Of a DNA stretch of 64,000 nt, positions 54,093 through 61,177 are shown one piece after another. Source of the stretch: an uncultured Christensenella sp. (GTDB taxonomy: Bacteria; Bacillota; Clostridia; Christensenellales; Borkfalkiaceae). Both the position numbers and the translations under genes were made by a program. The number at the start of each line of letters is the position of its first letter. Positions within the stretch are counted from its first letter, which is position 1. The DNA lies in the NCBI GenBank assembly GCA_910587015.1, contig CAJUME010000010.1:232608-296607 (forward strand), in the 5' to 3' direction. The notes below the pieces were generated by a model, which was given only the letters and a program-made list of their open reading frames with translations, did not search any database and was not told the origin of the DNA.

Positions 54093-55232
54093 ATGGATTA
54101 TTCGGTTATTGACAGATATATAGACCGTCTTATTGCGGAAACAACGCCCGACGCCCCCGTGTGGAATATAGAAAATATCAGACACGGCAAGCCCGCGGGC
54201 TGGAACTATATAGACGGCTGTATGCTCACCTCGCTCTATTCCATCTACAAGCTTACGGGCGACAAAAAATATCTTGAATTTATCGATAATTTCGTTGATT
54301 ATTACATTTCGGACGAGGGCGAAATTCTCGGCTACAAGCCCGAAGATTATAATCTCGACAATCTTAACGAGGGCAGAGTGCTCTTCGATTTGTACCGCGA
54401 AACCTGCAAAAGCAAGTATTTAAAGGCTATCGGGCTGTTGCACAGGCAGTTAGAGGAACAGCCCCGTACCGCGGCGGGCAACTTCTGGCATAAAAAAATC
54501 TATCCCAATCAGGTATGGCTTGACGGGCTTTATATGGCGCAGGTATTTTATACCCGCTACGAAACCGAGCTCAACCGCGGCAAAGGCTATGCGGATATTG
54601 TCAAGCAGTTCAAAACCGTGTACGAAAATATGTACGATAGGGATAAAAAGCTGTACTATCACGGCTGGGACTATTCCGCCACGGCGCTGTGGTCGGACGC
54701 GCAGACGGGACTGTCCAAAAGCTTTTGGCTGCGCGCAATAGGCTGGTACACGGTCGGGCTTATAGATACAATCTGTTACATGGACAGAAGCCGCCCCGAT
54801 TTAAAGGCAGAGCTTATAACTATTTTCCGCCGCACAATAGAGGGGTTAGAGCAATACATAGACCCCGCAAAGCATATGTTCTGGCAGGTTGTCGACCAAG
54901 GGGGCAGAGAGGGCAACTATCTCGAAGCCTCGGGCAGTGCAATGCTTGCCTATGCAATGATGAAGGGCGCGCGCTTCGGCTGTGTGGATAAGCGGTTTGC
55001 AAAGGTCGGCAAAAGCGTATTCGACGGAATTTGCGAAGAATATCTTACGGAAACGGACGGCAAGCTCAACCTCGGCGGTATCTGCCTTATGGCGGGGCTC
55101 GGACCCGAGGATAAGCCTCACCGCAACGGCACGTTTGAGTATTATATTTCCGAACCCGTTGTGGAAAACGACGCAAAGGGCACGGGGCCGTTCGTTATGG
55201 CGTATACAGAGGTTAAACGCCTTATAAAATAA
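54093..55232 (+). CDS. GH105 unsaturated (rhamno)galacturonyl hydrolase
   Basis: GH105 removes the unsaturated uronic acid from the end of lyase-made pectin oligomers by hydrating the double bond; the released product feeds KduI. The 379-residue protein is an (alpha/alpha)6 barrel with the catalytic Asp144 in 'NQVWLDGLYMAQVF' and the earlier 'DNLNEGRVLFDLY'. No signal peptide. AAGGAG precedes the start, 15 bases after GH28. Whether it prefers rhamnogalacturonan or polygalacturonan ends is not decidable by eye. Confidence 0.93.
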   Translation: MDYSVIDRYIDRLIAETTPDAPVWNIENIRHGKPAGWNYIDGCMLTSLYSIYKLTGDKKYLEFIDNFVDYYISDEGEILGYKPEDYNLDNLNEGRVLFDLYRETCKSKYLKAIGLLHRQLEEQPRTAAGNFWHKKIYPNQVWLDGLYMAQVFYTRYETELNRGKGYADIVKQFKTVYENMYDRDKKLYYHGWDYSATALWSDAQTGLSKSFWLRAIGWYTVGLIDTICYMDRSRPDLKAELITIFRRTIEGLEQYIDPAKHMFWQVVDQGGREGNYLEASGSAMLAYAMMKGARFGCVDKRFAKVGKSVFDGICEEYLTETDGKLNLGGICLMAGLGPEDKPHRNGTFEYYISEPVVENDAKGTGPFVMAYTEVKRLIK

Positions 55233-55273
55233 CGAAATTTTAAAAAATTTTTAAAAAAAGCATACAAAAACAC

Positions 55274-55304
55274 TTGCTCGTTACGCAACGTAATGTTGTA
55301 AGGT
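55274..55304 (+). promoter_or_regulatory. MerR-type promoter with operator in the spacer
   Basis: TTGCTC (55274-55279) and TAAGGT (55299-55304) are separated by 19 bases, longer than normal, as in MerR-controlled promoters. The spacer holds the palindrome TTACG-CAA-CGTAA (55281-55293). It lies just before the MerR gene, so autoregulation is likely. Confidence 0.78.
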
Positions 55305-55322
55305 AGCGCTAAGGAGGTAAGT

Positions 55323-56039
55323 ATGTCGTATACAACCGGTGAATTGGCAAAGCTTTGCGGCGTTACCGTGCGCACGGTGCAGTTCTACGATAATCAGGGG
55401 CTGTTAAAGCCGGAAGCGTTATCCGAGGGCGGCAGGCGCCTTTACGGAGAGGCGGGGCTTAAAGCCCTGCAGATTATCTGTATGTATAAGAGCTTGGGGC
55501 TTAACCTTTCGGAGATAAAGAGCATTTTATCAAACGAAGGCGACTGCCGCGAGGTGCTTATAAAATTGCTGACCGACCGCGAGCGCATTCTCGAGGGCGA
55601 GCTTGCGGAAAAACGCAGACAGCGCGACTGTATAAAAGCGGTAAAGCAACAGCTTGCGGCGGGGCTTGCTATTTCGTCAAATACCTTTATCGACATACAG
55701 ACTGATATGGATGGTAAAAAAAGACTAAAAACCGCCTATGCAATTATGACCGTTTTAGCGGTTGCGGGCTTTTTGGCGGAAACAGCGTTTGTGGTTTTGT
55801 GGGCGGTAAAGGGCTGGTGGCTGCCGTTTGCAATCGGTATGCCGTGCGTTTTATTGCTTACGGTGGTTTTGTGGGCAATTTACTATAAAAACACCGCGTA
55901 TATCTGCCGCGATTGCGGAAAAAAGTTCAAGCCGAAGCCCCTCGCAATGTTTTTTGCGCCGCATACGCCTAAAACGCGCAAGCTTGTCTGCCCGCACTGC
56001 GGCAGTAAAAAATTCCATTTCGAAACCTATTCAGACTGA
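55323..56039 (+). CDS. MerR-family regulator with two TM segments and a zinc ribbon
   Basis: Residues 1-70 are a MerR winged-helix domain ('YTTGELAKLCGVTVRTVQFY', 'LSEGGRRLYGEAGLKALQII') and 75-115 the dimerisation helix. Residues of about 135-185 are two membrane helices ('AYAIMTVLAVAGFLAETAFV', 'WWLPFAIGMPCVLLLTVVLW'). The C-terminal 'YICRDCGKKF' and 'LVCPHCGSKKF' form a four-Cys zinc ribbon. MerR proteins are normally soluble, so this is a membrane-tethered variant. AAGGAGG precedes the start, with a 19-base-spacer promoter. Signal unknown; zinc, redox or membrane stress are options. Confidence 0.87.
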   Translation: MSYTTGELAKLCGVTVRTVQFYDNQGLLKPEALSEGGRRLYGEAGLKALQIICMYKSLGLNLSEIKSILSNEGDCREVLIKLLTDRERILEGELAEKRRQRDCIKAVKQQLAAGLAISSNTFIDIQTDMDGKKRLKTAYAIMTVLAVAGFLAETAFVVLWAVKGWWLPFAIGMPCVLLLTVVLWAIYYKNTAYICRDCGKKFKPKPLAMFFAPHTPKTRKLVCPHCGSKKFHFETYSD

Positions 56040-56043
56040 ATAA

Positions 56044-56083
56044 AGTCCCCCGCCCGCAATTTTGCGGGCGGGGGACTGTTTTA
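56044..56083 (+). terminator. Terminator after MerR gene (left member of an inverted pair)
   Basis: AGTCCCCCGCCCGCAA pairs with TTGCGGGCGGGGGACT around TT, then GTTTTAATT. The core CCCCGCCCGCAA-TT-TTGCGGGCGGGG is inverted, AAAATT loop included, at 56951-56977. Confidence 0.87.
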
Positions 56084-56084
56084 A

Positions 56085-56285
56085 TTAGTTGTTTATACCG
56101 AATAAATCGTTCGGGGTTATACCGAATTTTTCATAAATCAGCAAAATACTGTCATAACCGGGCTTTTTGTTACCTTTAAGCCACTGGCTTACAGTGGTTT
56201 GGTTTACGCCCAAAATATCGGCAAGCTTTTGCTGGCTCAAATTTTTTTCTTCAAGCAATTGTCTTAGTATTTCCTGAAACGGCAT
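56085..56285 (-). CDS. Small XRE-family HTH regulator
   Basis: A 66-residue XRE domain ('LSQQKLADILGVNQTTVSQW', 'NKKPGYDSILLIYEKF', ending 'ITPNDLFGINN'). It is divergent from the 56364 gene across a region with repeated AGGTC sites. On the minus strand a TATACT lies only a few bases before its ATG, so the message may be nearly leaderless. Probably a repressor of both genes. Confidence 0.85.
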   Translation of the reverse strand: MPFQEILRQLLEEKNLSQQKLADILGVNQTTVSQWLKGNKKPGYDSILLIYEKFGITPNDLFGINN

Positions 56286-56306
56286 ACCGCAAGTATATGC
56301 AATTTT

Positions 56307-56347
56307 AGGTCAAAAGTCTTGACTTAGGTCAAAAGACCTGCTAAAAT
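56307..56347 (+). promoter_or_regulatory. Promoter of 56364 gene with AGGTC operators
   Basis: TTGACT (56319-56324), a 17-base spacer and TAAAAT (56342-56347). AGGTCAAAAG occurs at 56307-56316 and 56326-56335. The second is part of the perfect palindrome AGGTC-AAAA-GACCT inside the spacer, and AAGTC-TT-GACTT (56314-56325) lies over the -35. Confidence 0.78.
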
Positions 56348-56363
56348 AAAAAAGGCAATTGTT

Positions 56364-56660
56364 TTGACTTATTACAATAAAATATCCCGCGAGGAATTAG
56401 CGGAAAAGCTTTTTATAATTTCTTCCGAAATTTCTATGTTTATGCTGTTTTTAAAAAGCTATAATAATAAAGCAAGCTTTGATTTTGGCATAGAATTACA
56501 AAAACGCATAGTAAGCTTTAAAAAAGTAAAGGATAAATACTCTTCAATTTTAGATTTCAAGTATTGGAATGACCCTCAGAATGTTCGCAATGTAATGGAA
56601 TTAATCGAATTTGGCAAAGCAAATACAGTGGAAGAGGCAATAGAAATATTAAATTTGTAA
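56364..56660 (+). CDS. Small soluble protein, unknown
   Basis: A 98-residue, largely helical protein ('REELAEKLFIISSEISMFML', 'FGIELQKRIVSFKKVKDKYS', 'MELIEFGKANTVEEAIEILN'). I do not recognise it. The only start without losing a third of the protein is TTG at 56364, preceded by AAAAGG. The base composition is AT-rich compared with nearby genes. It is under the operator-laden promoter shared with the divergent XRE gene. Confidence 0.65.
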   Translation: MTYYNKISREELAEKLFIISSEISMFMLFLKSYNNKASFDFGIELQKRIVSFKKVKDKYSSILDFKYWNDPQNVRNVMELIEFGKANTVEEAIEILNL

Positions 56661-56741
56661 ATGGATGGTACTGTCTGCTATCTATGTGTATTGCACATAT
56701 TTGTCAAGAAGCTTTTCGGGGCAATGCTATATTTTAATAAA

Positions 56742-56942
56742 ATGGAATTCGGAAAAAGATGTAAAGAAGCACGCAAGCAATGCGGGCTTTCGCAAAAGCA
56801 GGTAGCTGAAAAATTAGGGATAGAGCAGTCTAATGTAAGCGATTGGGAAAATAATGTATCGCGTCCCGAATACGAGAATTTGATTGCGTTGGCAAGGCTG
56901 TATAACGAAACGCTTGAAACGCTTTTGGGAATTGAACTATAA
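56742..56942 (+). CDS. XRE-family HTH regulator
   Basis: A compact XRE domain: 'FGKRCKEARKQCGLSQKQVA', 'IEQSNVSDWENNVSRPEYEN', ending 'ETLETLLGIEL'. The frame is open from 56661, but the family starts near the ATG at 56742, which follows TATATTTTAATAAA. That leaves a possible -10 only about ten bases upstream, so it may be leaderless. An ATG at 56724 is an alternative. It is the second XRE gene in this 900-base module. Confidence 0.78.
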   Translation: MEFGKRCKEARKQCGLSQKQVAEKLGIEQSNVSDWENNVSRPEYENLIALARLYNETLETLLGIEL

Positions 56943-56950
56943 ACATTAAA

Positions 56951-56982
56951 GCCCCGCCCGCAAAATTGCGGGCGGGGTTAGT
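56951..56982 (+). terminator. Terminator after XRE gene (right member of an inverted pair)
   Basis: GCCCCGCCCGCAA-AA-TTGCGGGCGGGGT, then TAGTTTAT. It can also serve the convergent AraC gene. The core is the reverse complement of that at 56044-56077. Confidence 0.83.
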
Positions 56983-57741
56983 TTATGCTTTGCCGTAGAC
57001 GGCGGGGGAGGCACCGTAGTGTTTTTTGAATACCTTGGAAAAATACAGCGGGTCTGCAAAGCCGCATGCTTCGGCTATCTGCGATACGGAATAAGCCGAA
57101 TACCGGTTGGAAATTCCGCTTTTAAGCAGTGTTGCGGCAAGCTCCATTCTTTGCCGCATTAAAAAATCGTGCGGGGTTGCGCCCGTTTCCTTTTTGAACA
57201 GCTTGCGCACATAATCGTAATTAAGCGGCATACTCTTGATAAAACCGTCAAGAAAGTAGGTTGTGTTGGATACATTTTTTTCTATATCCGCCATAAGCTG
57301 CTTTGTTACGGGCGAAAAGCCGTCGTCTGCGGCAAACGCCGTAAGATAGCTGACTATAAGCCCGCCCAGCGCGGATAAAACAAGGTCGCCTTTGCCCTTA
57401 AACGGACTGCTTAAATATGCCTCTGCCTGCCTTGCCGCGTGCAGTATTCCGTGGGCGGCATCGTCCTTTATTACCGTTATTTGCTTAAACGGCAACAAGG
57501 CGCGTTCAAGCAAAACGCAAAGGCAGTCCTCTGCGGGGTGCAGGTCAAGGCGGAAGCTTACCGCGGGCGGAACGGCTATAACGTTGCTTTTGGGGAACTC
57601 GTGCTCGTATTGACAGCCGCCGCTTTCCCAAAAAACCGAGCCGCCTTCTGCCAGCTCTGACGGGATTGCAACAGTGAAGCAGTTGCCCGTGCGCGATGAG
57701 GGGATTTTGCTTGATTTTCCCGCAAAAATGATATTATTCAT
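56983..57741 (-). CDS. AraC-family transcriptional regulator
   Basis: The 252-residue protein has an N-terminal cupin-like sensor ('GGSVFWESGGCQYEHEFPKS', 'NVIAVPPAVSFRLDLHPAED') and a C-terminal AraC double helix-turn-helix ('KSMPLNYDYVRKLFKKETGA', 'VSQIAEACGFADPLYFSKVF', 'KKHYGASPAVYGKA'). It is a single-gene unit on the minus strand. No sugar gene lies next to it, so its target is unclear; the pectin or GH genes upstream are candidates. Confidence 0.87.
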   Translation of the reverse strand: MNNIIFAGKSSKIPSSRTGNCFTVAIPSELAEGGSVFWESGGCQYEHEFPKSNVIAVPPAVSFRLDLHPAEDCLCVLLERALLPFKQITVIKDDAAHGILHAARQAEAYLSSPFKGKGDLVLSALGGLIVSYLTAFAADDGFSPVTKQLMADIEKNVSNTTYFLDGFIKSMPLNYDYVRKLFKKETGATPHDFLMRQRMELAATLLKSGISNRYSAYSVSQIAEACGFADPLYFSKVFKKHYGASPAVYGKA

Positions 57742-57826
57742 ATCCGTATTTTACCATAAAATATCCGTTTTGTCCATATTCGGGCATATTTTTAACGGGT
57801 TACATTAAAAATATCGTATAAAAATA

Positions 57827-57862
57827 ACGCCATGCCGACCGTTTTTGCGGTCGGCACGGCGT
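57827..57862 (-). terminator. Terminator after the GNAT gene
   Basis: A 14-bp stem with one mismatch (57827-57840 with 57849-57862) is followed, on the minus strand, by TTATTTTTATA. Confidence 0.82.
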
Positions 57863-57873
57863 TTAAATTGCGA

Positions 57874-58356
57874 TTATTTGCATTTGTTGGCGAGGGTGGG
57901 CTTTTCGTAGACGAAGCAGTCGAGCTCCTCGTTATAAAGGTTGCTTTTTTGGTAGCCGCAAGCCGTGAAAAATTCTTCCGTGCCGTCAACGGGCAGGCAG
58001 TATGCCTTATGCGTGCCGCCCTCCCGCAGCTTCATTTCTGCGGTGTACAGCAAAAATTTGCCGTAGCCGTTGCGGCGGAGGGAGGGTATGACGAAAAGCT
58101 CGCGGACATCGCCCCAGCCCTCGCGCAGGTTCCATTCGTTGCCTATGTCGTCCGTCTGGTAAAGGATAAAGCCCGCGGGGGTATCGTTGTCCGTTAACAG
58201 CTCGGCGCGGACAAGCCCCGACTTTATATCGGGGAGGATATACTCCTCCAAAAGGTGGGGGATATTTTCGCCGCAGTCGAGCTCGGTATAATATTCTGTA
58301 AAAAGCTTTTCAAAATCGCTTTGGGTTTTGTCGCATAGGGGGGAGACGCGCAACAT
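57874..58356 (-). CDS. GNAT-family N-acetyltransferase
   Basis: The 160-residue protein has the acetyl-CoA loop in 'VIPSLRRNGYGKFLLYTAEM' (pattern Rx2GxG) and the closing 'EEFFTACGYQKSNLYNEELD'. The acceptor is unknown. I place the start at 58356, which has AAAGGAG upstream; the longer frame from 58428 would run through the terminator of rpmA. It lies directly downstream of the ribosomal-protein genes but has its own ribosome site and terminator. Confidence 0.85.
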   Translation of the reverse strand: MLRVSPLCDKTQSDFEKLFTEYYTELDCGENIPHLLEEYILPDIKSGLVRAELLTDNDTPAGFILYQTDDIGNEWNLREGWGDVRELFVIPSLRRNGYGKFLLYTAEMKLREGGTHKAYCLPVDGTEEFFTACGYQKSNLYNEELDCFVYEKPTLANKCK

Positions 58357-58375
58357 AGTTAACTCCTTTAAATAA

Positions 58376-58405
58376 AAACGAGGGCTGTTTGCGCAGTCCT
58401 CGTTT
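58376..58405 (-). terminator. Terminator of the rplU-rpmA operon
   Basis: A 12-bp stem with one G-U pair (58376-58387 with 58394-58405) is followed on the minus strand by TTTTATTTAA. Confidence 0.78.
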
Positions 58406-58417
58406 ATGTCATAAAAA

Positions 58418-58696
58418 TTATTCGGCAACGGGATAGATAGAAACCTGCTTGCCGTCCTTGCCGACCCTTTCGAACCTTACGGTGCCGTCGATAAGCGCGA
58501 ACAAGGTGTCGTCCTTGCCGATACCGACGTTGGTGCCGGGCTTGAATTTGGTGCCGCGCTGTCTTACGAGGATATTGCCCGCAAGCACAAACTGGCCGTC
58601 CGCGCGCTTCACGCCGAGCATTTTGGGATTACTGTCTCTGCCGTTGTGTGAAGAACCGGTACCTTTTTTATGAGCGAATAAGCTTAAAAAGAACAT
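58418..58696 (-). CDS. rpmA: 50S ribosomal protein L27 with N-terminal leader
   Basis: A structural protein of the large ribosomal subunit whose N-terminus reaches the peptidyl-transfer centre. The 92-residue form starts '[20 protein letters not shown]'. The residues before 'AHKKG' are the leader that Firmicutes remove with the protease Prp. Here rpmA follows rplU by only 20 bases, whereas in most Firmicutes the prp gene lies between them. AGGAGGAA precedes the start. Confidence 0.96.
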   Translation of the reverse strand: MFFLSLFAHKKGTGSSHNGRDSNPKMLGVKRADGQFVLAGNILVRQRGTKFKPGTNVGIGKDDTLFALIDGTVRFERVGKDGKQVSIYPVAE

Positions 58697-58716
58697 TTCT
58701 TTATTCCTCCTGAAAA

Positions 58717-59112
58717 TTATTCTGCCGCAGCGGGTGTTGCTTCGGCTTCGGCTGCTACGGGCTTTTTAGCGGTTTTTTTAGCCGCGGTCTTTTTTGCGGG
58801 CTTTTCAGCCGCGCCTATCGCCGTAACCTTTACCTGAGTGAAGGGCTGTCTGTGACCCTGCTTTTTGCGTTCGTTCTTCTTGGGCTTGTACTTGAAGACG
58901 ATAATCTTCCTGTCCTTGCCGTGAGAAACCACCTCGCAGATGACCTTGACGTCCTTAACCTCGGCGCCGCACGCAATGCCGTTTTCGTCTGCGGTAAGCA
59001 CTACGGGGAATTCCACGGTTGCGCCCACCTCGGCATTCAGCTTTTCTACCTTCAAAAGGTCGCCCACGCAAGCCTTGTACTGCTTGCTGCCGTTTTCAAA
59101 AATAGCGTACAT
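58717..59112 (-). CDS. rplU: 50S ribosomal protein L21 with Ala/Lys-rich tail
   Basis: L21 binds 23S rRNA with L20. Residues 1-100 match the family ('[20 protein letters not shown]' and '[20 protein letters not shown]'). A 30-residue Lys/Ala/Pro/Glu-rich extension ('[19 protein letters not shown]') makes it 131 residues, about 30 longer than usual. AGAGGAGG precedes the start. It is the first gene of the rplU-rpmA operon. Confidence 0.96.
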   Translation of the reverse strand: MYAIFENGSKQYKACVGDLLKVEKLNAEVGATVEFPVVLTADENGIACGAEVKDVKVICEVVSHGKDRKIIVFKYKPKKNERKKQGHRQPFTQVKVTAIGAAEKPAKKTAAKKTAKKPVAAEAEATPAAAE

Positions 59113-59250
59113 AATAAAGTTTTACCTCCTCTAACCAGTCTCGCCGGAAATTTTTACCATTTAAGGCACGGGCGATGCTTTGCATACTTAAAAAAGCCCG
59201 TTCCGAGCGGCTCGGTATTAAATTTAGCATATTAAAAACGGTAAGTCAAC
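59113..59250 (-). promoter_or_regulatory. rplU promoter and structured leader (possible L21 leader)
   Basis: On the minus strand TTGACT (59245-59250), a 17-base spacer and TAAATT (59222-59227). The roughly 100-base leader has hairpin CCGAG-CCG-CTCGG and a longer one closing CGGGC with GCCCG. L21 operons in Firmicutes commonly carry an autoregulatory leader. I cannot confirm a match to that family by eye. Confidence 0.6.
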
Positions 59251-59312
59251 TGTTTTTGGGGCGTATAAAAATTTATATGCGGGGCAAACTGTGGGTATAG
59301 AAGGAGATTTTT

Positions 59313-59753
59313 ATGGCAGAACTTAAAAAGGACAGCGAAATACTTGCTGAAATTTACCGCAACGCACAGCTTGGCATAACCAGCATTGCAGACATTATGC
59401 CCGAAATCGATGACGAGGGCATTAAAGAGGAGATTATGCGCGAGCATGAGGAATATGAAAGAATTTGCAGCGAGGCGGCTAATCTTGCCCGTAAATACAA
59501 TCTTGAACTGAAGGAGCCGAGCCCGATGAAGAAGGCGATGATGTGGAGCGCGATTAAGATGGGCACCGCTTCGGACAACTCTGCACAGAATGTGGCGCAG
59601 ATGATGCTTAAAGGCACTGTTCAGGGCATAACCTCGCTAAGAACCTCGCTGACGGACGGCGAGCTGATTATGGACGCGGAGGTTAAAAAGCTTTTGACCG
59701 AGCTTATCGATTTGGAAGAAGGCTTCGAGAAGAAGCTGAAAACATTTTTGTAA
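59313..59753 (+). CDS. Helical-bundle protein, possibly ferritin-like
   Basis: A 146-residue, almost entirely helical protein ('MAELKKDSEILAEIYRNAQL', 'EEIMREHEEYERICSEAANL', 'LRTSLTDGELIMDAEVKKLL'), with spaced Glu and His residues in two helices ('EEIMREHEEYE'). The layout fits a four-helix bundle like the small ferritin-like proteins common in Clostridia. I do not recognise a named family. AAGGAGA precedes the start, and it is a single-gene unit with a strong terminator. Confidence 0.75.
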   Translation: MAELKKDSEILAEIYRNAQLGITSIADIMPEIDDEGIKEEIMREHEEYERICSEAANLARKYNLELKEPSPMKKAMMWSAIKMGTASDNSAQNVAQMMLKGTVQGITSLRTSLTDGELIMDAEVKKLLTELIDLEEGFEKKLKTFL

Positions 59754-59776
59754 TTAGAGGTTTGAATTTAATAAGA

Positions 59777-59816
59777 GCCGCCCGCGCTTTGTTGATAAGC
59801 GCGGGCGGCGTTTTTT
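59777..59816 (+). terminator. Terminator after the helical-bundle gene
   Basis: A 13-bp perfect stem (59777-59789 with 59797-59809) is followed by GTTTTTTG. Confidence 0.9.
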
Positions 59817-59821
59817 GAATT

Positions 59822-59885
59822 ATGCCCACCCCCCTTAATCCCCCCGCCGAAGGCAGGGGGTGAGCTTGGGGCGGAGGGGGGTTTA
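59822..59885. repeat. REP-like GC-rich repeat, copy 3 (inverted)
   Basis: The reverse complement of 59822-59862 matches the pattern of the repeats at 34487 and 39639 (CCCCCTGCC, GGCGGGGGG, ATTAAG, GGGGGGTGGGC). A related G-rich end follows to 59885. It lies in the gap before the cyclophilin gene's promoter. Confidence 0.7.
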
Positions 59886-59923
59886 GATAAATAAAAGAAT
59901 TTTGTGCGCGATTATCAAAACGC

Positions 59924-59952
59924 TTGACTAAGGCGCGATTTAAAAGTAAAAT
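59924..59952 (+). promoter_or_regulatory. Promoter of the cyclophilin-like gene
   Basis: TTGACT (59924-59929), a 17-base spacer and TAAAAT (59947-59952). Confidence 0.75.
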
Positions 59953-59989
59953 AAAGTAGTATATTTATTTGAAACGGATAAAATCAACT

Positions 59990-61045
59990 ATGAAATTCGG
60001 CACATTGAGAAAATTTTTAATAACCGCTGCGCTTGCGGCTGTTGTGGGCGTTTCTGCCTCGGCTACGGCGTGCTCTATCGAAACAAAGCGTCCGCGCGCG
60101 AGAATTACCTTCGAGCTGGTTACGGGCGACACCACGGAGGAGTACGTTCTGGATTACGATTTGTACAGAAATCTGTACCCCAACACGGTTAACCACTTTA
60201 TAGAGCTTGCTAAGGCGGGCTATTACGACAACACCGTTATACACGATTATGAAACGGGCGAGTGGTACACGGGCGTATACTCCTATGACAAGGACGCATA
60301 TTCGGCGGCAATTTCGGGCGACAGCGGCAGCGTCGGCGAGTATTTTGCAAACCATTCCAAGGAAAGCGAGTATCTGAATTTGTTCAACGATGGCAAAATT
60401 AAGCCGACCGTTTACGCGAACACGCTTTTTAAAACCGACAAGCACGGCGACATTGTTTACGTTGACAAGGACGGCAAGACCGTTTCCGGCGATACCCCCG
60501 GAGCTTCGCCCGTGCGCGTTATAAGCAAGGATTATGCTATGCCCTCGCTTATAGGCGAGTTTAAAAACAACGTTCAGCAGACCATTAACAACGGCGCGCT
60601 GACGGCTACGGCGGGCAGTCTGAAAATGTTCTACTATCCCTCGAACTCGTCCGACAACGCGTCCAAGAGCAAGGTTTACGTTACGCCGCCCAAGAGCGGA
60701 ATTATGCAGGCCGACAGCAAGTATAACTGCGCGACCTCTGCCTTTACCGTGCAGGTGGGCGCTTCGACAAACTCGGAAAGCAATTACTGCGTTTTCGGCA
60801 AGGTGAGAAATCAGGACGATTTGGACGATTTGAAGAATGCCGTTGCGGATTACTTCGAGGATACCTACGGCTCTAACTCGTATGTTGTCAAAAGCTCTGA
60901 CGTGGCGGTGACCGTTTACGAGCCGACATCGGGCTGGAAACCGAGCTCGGGCGGGAAGTGCTATAACGCAAGGACGGTTGAAGAGGTTTTCGACGCGCCC
61001 AAGAGCGCTATCAGAATAGTAAGCGTTAAGATTACCAAAAACTGA
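59990..61045 (+). CDS. Secreted cyclophilin-type peptidyl-prolyl isomerase-like lipoprotein
   Basis: Signal sequence followed by 'VSASATACSIE', a near-lipobox. The start of the mature part ('RARITFELVTGDT', 'YPNTVNHFIELAKAGYYDNT') and the end ('YCVFGKVRNQDDLDDLKNAV', 'IRIVSVKITKN') follow the cyclophilin pattern. The middle carries long insertions, so the protein (351 residues) is about twice a core cyclophilin and the usual active-site Arg/Phe are not clearly seen. It may be a folding helper outside the membrane or an inactive relative. The ATG at 59990 has a weak site; a TTG at 59969 is an alternative. Confidence 0.8.
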   Translation: MKFGTLRKFLITAALAAVVGVSASATACSIETKRPRARITFELVTGDTTEEYVLDYDLYRNLYPNTVNHFIELAKAGYYDNTVIHDYETGEWYTGVYSYDKDAYSAAISGDSGSVGEYFANHSKESEYLNLFNDGKIKPTVYANTLFKTDKHGDIVYVDKDGKTVSGDTPGASPVRVISKDYAMPSLIGEFKNNVQQTINNGALTATAGSLKMFYYPSNSSDNASKSKVYVTPPKSGIMQADSKYNCATSAFTVQVGASTNSESNYCVFGKVRNQDDLDDLKNAVADYFEDTYGSNSYVVKSSDVAVTVYEPTSGWKPSSGGKCYNARTVEEVFDAPKSAIRIVSVKITKN

Positions 61046-61068
61046 TATTTTTGAATATGGACGGAGCG

Positions 61069-61105
61069 CCGTCCGCGCGGGAGCTGCCGCGCGGACGGTT
61101 TTTTT
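61069..61105 (+). terminator. Terminator after the cyclophilin-like gene
   Basis: A 12-bp GC-rich stem (61069-61080 with 61087-61098) is followed by seven or more T. Confidence 0.92.
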
Positions 61106-61115
61106 GGCATTTTGC

Positions 61116-61144
61116 TTGATTTTGGACGGCGGTTGACATATAAT
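61116..61144 (+). promoter_or_regulatory. Promoter of the DUF2188 gene
   Basis: TTGATT (61116-61121), a 17-base spacer and TATAAT (61139-61144). A TTGACA at 61133 lacks a good -10. Confidence 0.65.
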
Positions 61145-61177
61145 AAACAAAAACAAAAAACAATGAGGTATTATATT

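Noticed and set aside
58357..58428. N-terminal extension of the GNAT gene
   Set aside because: It runs through the rpmA terminator and the stop of rpmA; AAAGGAG precedes the ATG at 58356.
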